From the NCBI GenBank assembly GCA_025349905.2, contig MU625071.1:1-12493 (forward strand): DNA of 12,493 nucleotides, given 5' to 3'. Shown piece by piece: positions 7,089 to 12,493 of this stretch. The DNA comes from Blastocladiella britannica (Eukaryota; Blastocladiomycota; Blastocladiomycetes; Blastocladiales; Blastocladiaceae). The position numbers and the translations under genes are program-made. The notes beneath the pieces are model-generated. The model made no database searches, had not been told where the DNA came from, and saw nothing but the letters and a program-made list of their open reading frames with translations. Position 1 is the first letter of the stretch; the number at the start of each line of letters is the position of its first letter.

Positions 7089-7658
7089 TATTTATTTATT
7101 TATTTCCTTTTGGCTTTGGTATTGGGTGGTCGGTTCGTTTGAATTTTGGAAGTGATTGTTGATGCCGAAGTGCGGAAAGAGGGACAACACTTTGCTTGCC
7201 GCGGATCAACACACACTCATTCATTCTCACTTGCCCACCACTTTCCTTTTTCGGCGGATCGAGAGTGTATATATGACTTTTACAAAAATTCCCATTTACA
7301 TTGTTCATTTCCCATACACTATATTCGCAATACCGCGTGATAGTTGAGGAAAATAGCTTTCCCTGGTCTGAAACTCGCCAAACAAGCACGGCAAGCCGAG
7401 TTTTGGGTGGCGTGCATCCTCGCGTACTGCTTGCACGCACCCACACCCCGCATGCAATCCAACGCATGTGCGCACACAGTCCATCAAGAACCTCTCTTCC
7501 TTGTTCTTCATTCCATTCAAAGAACTACTTCTGCGAAATTTCTACCTGGGCTTCCTGCCAATTCCATTAATTTGCCATTTTTTCCTCTCGCTGCACGTCG
7601 CGTACTGGTGGCGCATTCTTCGCTTGCTCTCTCCTCGATACAACAACAAAACAACAAA
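7089..7658. promoter_or_regulatory. Divergent intergenic region between CYC8 and the RING gene
   Basis: These 570 nt contain no supported gene and must carry both promoters. Directly before the CYC8 start are four to five TTTA tetranucleotides (7089-7105), giving an AAATAAATAAAT leader on the transcript. A symmetric TATATAT is at 7268-7274, 180 nt from the CYC8 start and 385 nt from the RING start, so its use is uncertain. Pyrimidine-rich sequence (about 7490-7640) and an ACAACAAAACAACAAA leader precede the RING start. The CGCACGGA element of the array was not found here. Confidence 0.45.
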
Positions 7659-9255
7659 ATGCAGCAAGCCCTGGACCACTTCCTGACCTTGGCGTCCCCG
7701 CTGGCACCACACGCGCCAAAGGGCCTCTCGCCACGGTCGCGAACCCGCGCCGCCGCTCCTCGCGCGCTCCTGAGCGCTCTGGCCATGCTGGTCCAACGTG
7801 CTTCCCGTACTGGAACCACGATCGACCGTGATGGTACTCTTGCCGCTCTGGGTCAGTTTGAGCTCGCGATGTTTGGTGGGCACTGCAGACAAGAAGCAAC
7901 GATGCGAACACGACGGTTCCATTGGTCCAAACCACCACCAAAACAACTTCAGCAACCAAAGGAAATGGCACGGCGTCAATTAATGGCGGCCGCAGAGTCC
8001 CTTGTCAAGGTTCGTTTTCCTCTGAAGTTAATGAGGATCCGCTGCATTTTGTTTCGATTTCTTCCATTTGCGTATCGCATTGCACATCTCAAATTCAGCT
8101 TGAAGTGCCTGTGTTGGCTCGCAAAAAATGGGAAAGTGCCTGCATGCGGACTTATTACCTAAAAATACTAACCCATCGTATGAATAGACCCTGGTATCCC
8201 TACCACCGGCCTCCTACGCCACCTCCACGCACCTCCACTCGCTCCTGACGCACGCGCTGCCCAACGCCGACGACCACACGTGCCCGATCTGCCTCGAGAT
8301 CCACGTGCGGCCGGTGCGCATGCGTGGGTGCTCGCACCACGTGTGCGGAACTTGTTGGCCGGCGCTGGTCGAAGCCACGATCGCTGCTCGGCCACCGGGT
8401 GCCGCGTTCATTACGTTCACGGGAGACGAGTTGCGTCCCGTCGAGTGGTCGCTGGTACCTCCTGACGCAGCGGCGGCGGCAGTGGCGCTGGATCGCGCGC
8501 ATTCTGTGAGTGCTGCCGCTGGTTCCTCGACGGCGGCAGCAATCCTTGACTCGGATGCTGCACCTTCTGCTCCTACGGTCACTGTCACGGACGAAGACGA
8601 AACCGAGCAACCACTGCAACCGACACCATTGCCCCTGGACCGCACTCGGTCGACGGCGTCGTCCACTCTCGGTGCGCCATTGCCCCTAGACCGCACGCGG
8701 TCAACGGCATCGTCCAGCATCATCACCCTCGGCGTGCCGATCGCCATTGGTCGCACCGGCACATTCACGATGCCGTACGCGTCGCCGTGGCTCCCCGAGA
8801 CTTCATCCTCAAGCGACCCACCATCCCGCCGGTCCATTTCATCCACATCGCCAAGCACCTACTCGTCTGCGCGGTCACGGCACCGCCGCGGGTCCAGTTT
8901 AAGCGACAAGGTCCTTCCGCGTCGCGCGTCGCAAATGTTGGACTCGATTCGAACCAAGCTGTCTCCAACAAGGACCGCGGGCCATGGCGTGCCGCTGATG
9001 CTGCGTGTCCCCTGCCCGGTGTGCCGGCGGGTATCGGCGCTGCGTGCGGTCGATGCGCTGGCCAACGCACACTACTCGTCCAAGCGGGCGGCGGTGATTG
9101 TGGACCGCGATGCGCCGCTCGTGGACGCCGCGTACGAGCGGATGGTGGCGGCGTTCTTTGCTGCGGACGTGCGTGATCGCGAACAGCCTTCGTCTCAATT
9201 TACCACCAAGGAATGGATGGCACGGGTCGTGGACCGGCTGCGGCTGCGTTCATAG
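7659..9255 (+). CDS. RING-type zinc finger protein with long insertion inside the finger
   Basis: Exons 7659-8009 and 8188-9255 are joined across a 178-nt phase-0 intron (AAG|GTTCGT, branch site CTAAC, acceptor AATAG), giving 472 aa. The start has a strong CAAAATG context behind an A/C-rich leader. Residues 149-173 supply six RING ligands: CPIC (C149, C152), C165, H167, C170 and C173, within GCSHHVCGTC. The expected last pair appears only at CPVC (C393, C396), leaving 219 residues between ligands 6 and 7; ordinary RINGs have about 4-48. The insertion is Ser/Thr/Pro/Ala-rich with a 17-residue tandem repeat (LPLDRTRSTASS twice) and basic RSRHRRGSSLSDK. The lead-in TSTHLHSLLTHALPNADDHT recalls fungal SPX-RING ligases, but no SPX domain is recognised in the first 117 residues. 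A ubiquitin E3 ligase is the likely role; substrates and partners are unknown. The final 60 residues look folded (DAAYERMVAAFFAAD). Confidence 0.75.
8626..8727 (+). repeat. 51-nt tandem duplication in the RING gene insertion
   Basis: CCATTGCCCCTGGACCGCAC from 8626 recurs at 8677 as CCATTGCCCCTAGACCGCAC, giving two adjacent 51-nt copies. Each encodes PLPLDRTRSTASS plus a short spacer. A third, more diverged copy may begin near 8735 (VPIAIGRTGTFTM). The in-frame period shows the linker has grown by duplication. Confidence 0.65.
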
Positions 9256-9299
9256 AGGGTAGCCATCATAATACATAGATATATTTTCACTCATTTTGT
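9256..9299. other. 44-nt convergent intergenic gap
   Basis: The RING gene stop (9253-9255, +) and the zinc-knuckle gene stop (9300-9302, -) face each other with only 44 A/T-rich nt between them. Poly(A) sites of one or both genes must therefore lie in or beyond this gap, so overlapping 3' ends are likely. Confidence 0.5.
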
Positions 9300-9342
9300 T
9301 TACTTTTTCCGCCGGCCGCTACTGCTCGGCGACGGCGCAGCA

Positions 9343-9379
<37 letters not shown>

Positions 9380-12300
9380 GTGCTGCAGAGGATCCGGCCC
9401 CATTCGACGACGACGGCGGCGCCAAAAAGTCCTTAAACACGTCCTTGACCGCGCGGCGCGCAATCGCCAAGAACGGCGTCTCGTCGCCCTTCTTGCCACC
9501 TTCCCCGACCCCGACCACGGATGCCACCACACCACCACCAACGGACGCGGTAGGCGATGACGAGTACTGCTGCGACCCCTGTTGCTGATCAGCAATCTCA
9601 ATCAAATCAAACGTGAGCGACCCTCCCTCTGGCATCACGATGGACGAGGACGACTCGGTGGTGGCCGAAGGCGGCGCGGGTCCCTGGCTGACGTGCCGAG
9701 TCCCGGGGGGTGCCACTAGTCCCATCCCGGCCATGTCGACGATCCCGCTGAACCCGACCAGACCCGTGTTGGGGTCGACGGCCAGCGTGGATCCGGGCAC
9801 GAATCCGAACCGCGCAAAACTTGATGCGCCGGTGCCGTTACCGGTAGAGGGTGACGTGGACGCGGCAGCAGCAGCAGCAGCAGCAGCCAGTCCGCCCATA
9901 CGCGACGCGGCCGCGGCCGCCGCAGCAGCAGCCGCGGCGGGCGAGTCGTTCCCACCGGCGCGCGCCGCCGCCTGTGCTAGCGACACCAGAGTATCGGAAA
10001 TGGCCTGCGGGTCGCGCAGAAACTCGCCCAGTGTAAACGTTGCGGCAGCTGCGGCGGCGGCTGCCGCGGCAGCCGTGGCCGTGGTTGCGTTTGAAGTCGA
10101 CGATGACGACGTCACGGTATCGCCGCCACCGGCGTTGTGCGCCGCGACCGCCATGGCCATGGGCATGGACGTGATCCGCGACTTGAGAGGTCCAGTCGAC
10201 GACCCATCACCGCCACCAGAAGCGCTACTGCTGAGCGCCGCAACGCGCATCGACGCGCCCGTGAGCTCCTCGACGGCCAACTGCAACCGCTCGGCAAATG
10301 CCGCCGCATCAATGGTGGACGCGGGTGAGGATCCAGCAGCGCCACTGCCTCCGCTGCCCTTGATGAAGGACGCGGCAGTAGCGCTGTTACCAGCAGCAGA
10401 GGCGGTCCCGAACTTGCCGCTGAACATGGTGTACCCGCTGGTCATGGACCCAAAAGCGCCGCCGGGCGACAACTTGAGTGCCGGCATTGACTTTGACGCC
10501 GCCGACCCTGCTGCAGTAGACAGAGGTGGTGGAACATGACCGCCGCCGCCCTGGCTACTACCGGCACTGCTACTGCTACTCCCATTCCCGCTCCCGCTCG
10601 AAACCGAGTCCGGTTTCGCCGACTGCGCGGCCGCGACCGCCGCCGCAACGGCCGCCGCAGAGCCTTTCTTGCCCTTGCCCGACCGCGCCGACCCGGTCTT
10701 GAGCAGCGGGCCCTGTTGCGGATCAAACGATCCGCGCAGCGCCTGCGCGAGCGCTGTACGGTCGGCGTCGCAGTCGGGGCACTGGCACGGGTCGGCGGGG
10801 TTGCCGTCGGTCGCGAGCCGGCCGCTGAGCGCCGTGGCGAGGACGTCAGTCAGTGTGGTTGCGGGTTTGTTGGCAGCGGATTTGGGTGGAGCGGTCGATC
10901 CAGATGACGTTGTTTTGGACTTGGCGCTGGTGGACGTTGTGGAAGCAGACGAAGCCGCCAATGGTGTGGACGTCGTGGCCCCGCCGACAGCAGCCGACGA
11001 AGAAGCTGCAGTCGCCAGAGCGTCGCTGGTCGTGGCCGCATCGGCCATCTGCGCCAATAACCGGATCCAGTCCTCGGGAGTCATGTGCTTGGCGATGGTA
11101 GCAAGGTTCGCCTGGTCAGCGGCATCGTCCGATCCCGCCAGAGCCGCTGCCGCGGAAGCTGCTGCAGCCGAGTGTTTCTTCTTGTTACCTCCTCCTCCAG
11201 CGGCGGCGGCGGCGGCGGCGGCAGCGCCACTGGTCGCCTTGGTTGGTGCCGCAGTGGTAGTGGTGGAAATAGATGCCACCGGCATCCCTGCGCTCCGTAG
11301 CATCAGTTGCAGCAACCGGCGTGTCTCGTCGGACGTCAGCCACCCGGTAGTGGCGGTGATAGCGCCGTCGGCCTCAAGCACCGACGAGTTGACGATCCCC
11401 GCGTCGCTGCTGAACTCGGCCGTCACCGCCACCGATCCCAGCATGGTCGTGGCCGACGACGACGCGGACGCCGCCGCTTGGCAGTGCTGGCACGCGGATT
11501 TACCGTGCGAATGCGCCGCCGCCGCTCCCGCACCACTGCTGCTGCCGATTGCTTGCGTTTGCTTCTGCTGCGACGAAGGCGGCGGAGACGGAGACGGCGC
11601 TCGTGGCGGTGTATCCGAAACGGCCAGCCGGACCCCACCAATATCGACCCCGCTACTGGCGCCGCGTCGTCCGAGCTCGGCCGCCTTTTGAATCGAGTCC
11701 ACGGTGTGCTTGACCATGGACGCGGTGAGGTGCGGTACCTTGTACGAGTCCTTGGCTGCTGCCGCCGCCGCCGCTACCGAGGACGTTTGGGTCACGACCG
11801 CGGCCGCGGTTTCTCGGGCAGTGGCCATATCGGTATCAAGGGCGGACGACTGTGACGACGAGTGCGGCTGGTTGTTGGCGCAGACCAGGCACAAGACGCG
11901 GTCGGCGCCGGCGGACGTATGGTCGGCGGGTCCCACTGTACATATTTTGAAGTGGTGAGCGAATTGGGCATCGCAGGAGAAAATAATGTAAAGCGCGTTA
12001 CCTGGATCTTCATCATCATCTTCGTCGCTCTCGTCCGTGGCACCAGCACTCGCGTCAGTAGCACCCGCAGCTCTTGCCTTTGGAGCCGGTGGATCCAGCA
12101 TGGGTTCGGCGCAGTCCAGACAAAGCAGCTGGTCGCACGATATGCAAGGGTATCTAATATTTTTTGAGAGCCGATCGTTATTGTGAGCACCCTCATAACA
12201 TACCTAAAAAGAAAAGAGAACATACGCTTCATCCACACACGCTTCGCAGAGGTACTCGCCGCAATTGACGCACGTCAGCGCATGCCGCGGCTCGGTCGAG

Positions 12301-12493
12301 TAACACCCGGGACAAACGTACTGCTCCATGAGCGCGCCGCAGTGCATGCAATCATAACTAAACATAAATCAAGAGTGAGCAATCGCTCCAAAAATACCAC
12401 AAGATGTACCGATCCAGAACCATATGCGCCTCACACCTGACCTCCCAACACACGGCGCACTGCTGCACGTCAGGCTCGTACCGCACCAGGCAC
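9300..12493 (-). CDS. Tandem CxxC zinc-knuckle protein with long Ala/Ser-rich region, 5' end cut off
   Basis: Exons visible in gene order are 12437-12493 (partial), 12226-12357, 12002-12153 and 9300-11935. Introns are 79, 72 and 66 nt, each with GT...AG ends and a CTCAC branch-like site. All junctions keep frame, giving 991 visible residues. The first three exons encode cysteine pairs: CAVC, CMHC, CPGC, CVNCGEYLCEAC and CISCDQLLCLDC, with a further CLVC after an acidic stretch (DESDEDDDED). Together they suggest several small zinc-binding units, perhaps B-box-like. The rest is Ala/Ser/Thr/Gly low complexity with helix-like islands (SMVKHTVDSIQKAAEL, WLTSDETRRLLQLMLRSAG, MTPEDWIRLLAQMADA, FAERLQLAVEELTG, FTLGEFLRDPQAISDTLVS, AIARRAVKDVFKDFLAPP) and two more Cys pairs (CQHC, CQCPDC). 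I do not recognise the family. A scaffold or regulatory protein is plausible, but function is open. Confidence 0.7.
9338..9376. repeat. CAG/CTG trinucleotide microsatellite
   Basis: Thirteen triplets on the + strand, twelve CAG and one CAA at the third position, read as GCT/GTT codons in the - strand gene and make its C-terminal alanine tract. It is probably length-polymorphic. Confidence 0.75.
9866..9940. repeat. Two alanine-coding GCN tracts
   Basis: The run of GCA triplets around 9868-9888 and the mixed GCG/GCC/GCA run at 9907-9940 both encode polyalanine on the - strand. Mixed codons in the second suggest an older, more stable tract than the pure CAG run near 9340. Confidence 0.5.
11200..11224. 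repeat. GGC/GCC triplet tract
   Basis: About eight GGC triplets on the + strand encode alanine (GCC) in the - strand gene, next to a GGGG/NKKK stretch. Confidence 0.6.
11936..12001 (-). other. Frame-preserving 66-nt intron in the zinc-knuckle gene
   Basis: Donor GTAACG (12001 downward), branch-like GCTCACC and acceptor TGTACAG (ending at 11936) define a 66-nt intron. Its length is a multiple of three and it has no stop in the gene's frame. Spliced out, the protein passes from EDPG-coding sequence directly to VGPADH. Retained, it would add 22 residues including two Cys and two His. Size and signals match the gene's other introns, so splicing is favoured. Confidence 0.6.

Noticed and set aside
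5934..7162. Two + strand open frames opposite the glutamine-rich exon of CYC8
   Set aside because: They consist of Leu, Val and Arg runs that arise from reading CAG/CAA tracts backwards.
7268..7274. TATATAT as a definite promoter for CYC8 or the RING gene
   Set aside because: It is symmetric and far from both starts (180 and 385 nt), so it is mentioned only within the intergenic entry.
9613..11691. Two + strand open frames of 308 and 340 codons opposite the Ala/Ser-rich gene
   Set aside because: Polyalanine codons (GCN) also read as low-complexity frames on the other strand; the - strand frame is continuous for 2.6 kb and joins the zinc-knuckle exons through good introns.
12183..12440. + strand open frame at the right edge
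   Set aside because: It runs opposite the cysteine-rich exons and across their introns, and has no recognisable domain.

Overview
The window looks like nuclear DNA from a GC-rich, early-diverging fungus; a chytrid or blastocladialean lineage is a guess from GC content and gene style, not a demonstrated placement. The evidence for a fungus is a full Cyc8/Ssn6 co-repressor with ten TPRs, many short introns (66-79 nt, one of 178 nt) with GT...AG ends and CTNAC-like branch sites, TATA boxes 60-80 nt before start codons, and no ribosome binding sites or operons. There are no tRNA, rRNA, CRISPR or transposon genes that I can support.

Left third (1-3100, + strand): a tandem array of small, related genes. 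Each has a short first exon encoding an N-terminal membrane segment, a phase-0 intron of 68-77 nt where one can be assigned, and a last exon encoding a conserved tail with a PPxY motif (PPQYTESPRNG followed by ETVVAFTPRGEHEMVTIPS, or close variants). Four tails are visible (PPxY codons at 559, 1513, 2275 and 2918). Three units share an upstream promoter module: a 21-bp element with core CGCACGGA, then a TATA box. The second unit carries two related membrane exons (936 and 1256), so it is either two adjacent genes or one gene with a duplicated exon. The fourth unit has a 2-nt insertion just after its ATG and is probably a pseudogene. I recognise no described family; the layout resembles small fungal membrane adaptors of Rsp5-type ubiquitin ligases.

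Middle (3299-7088, - strand): CYC8/SSN6, two exons, 1239 aa, with a long Gln/Pro/His/Gly-rich N-terminus, ten TPRs and a disordered C-terminus with an acidic patch and a nuclear-localisation-like motif. It is convergent with the array and divergent from the next gene across a 570-nt intergenic region.

Right third: a + strand RING-type protein (7659-9255, two exons, 472 aa) whose zinc-ligand pairs are separated by an unusual 219-residue Ser/Thr-rich insertion. It is followed after 44 nt by a convergent - strand gene (9300 to beyond 12493) encoding tandem CxxC zinc-knuckle pairs and then about 870 residues of Ala/Ser-rich sequence with helical islands; its 5' end lies outside the window.

The clearest candidate for something undescribed is the tandem PPxY membrane-protein array with its shared promoter module. 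The split RING protein comes second.
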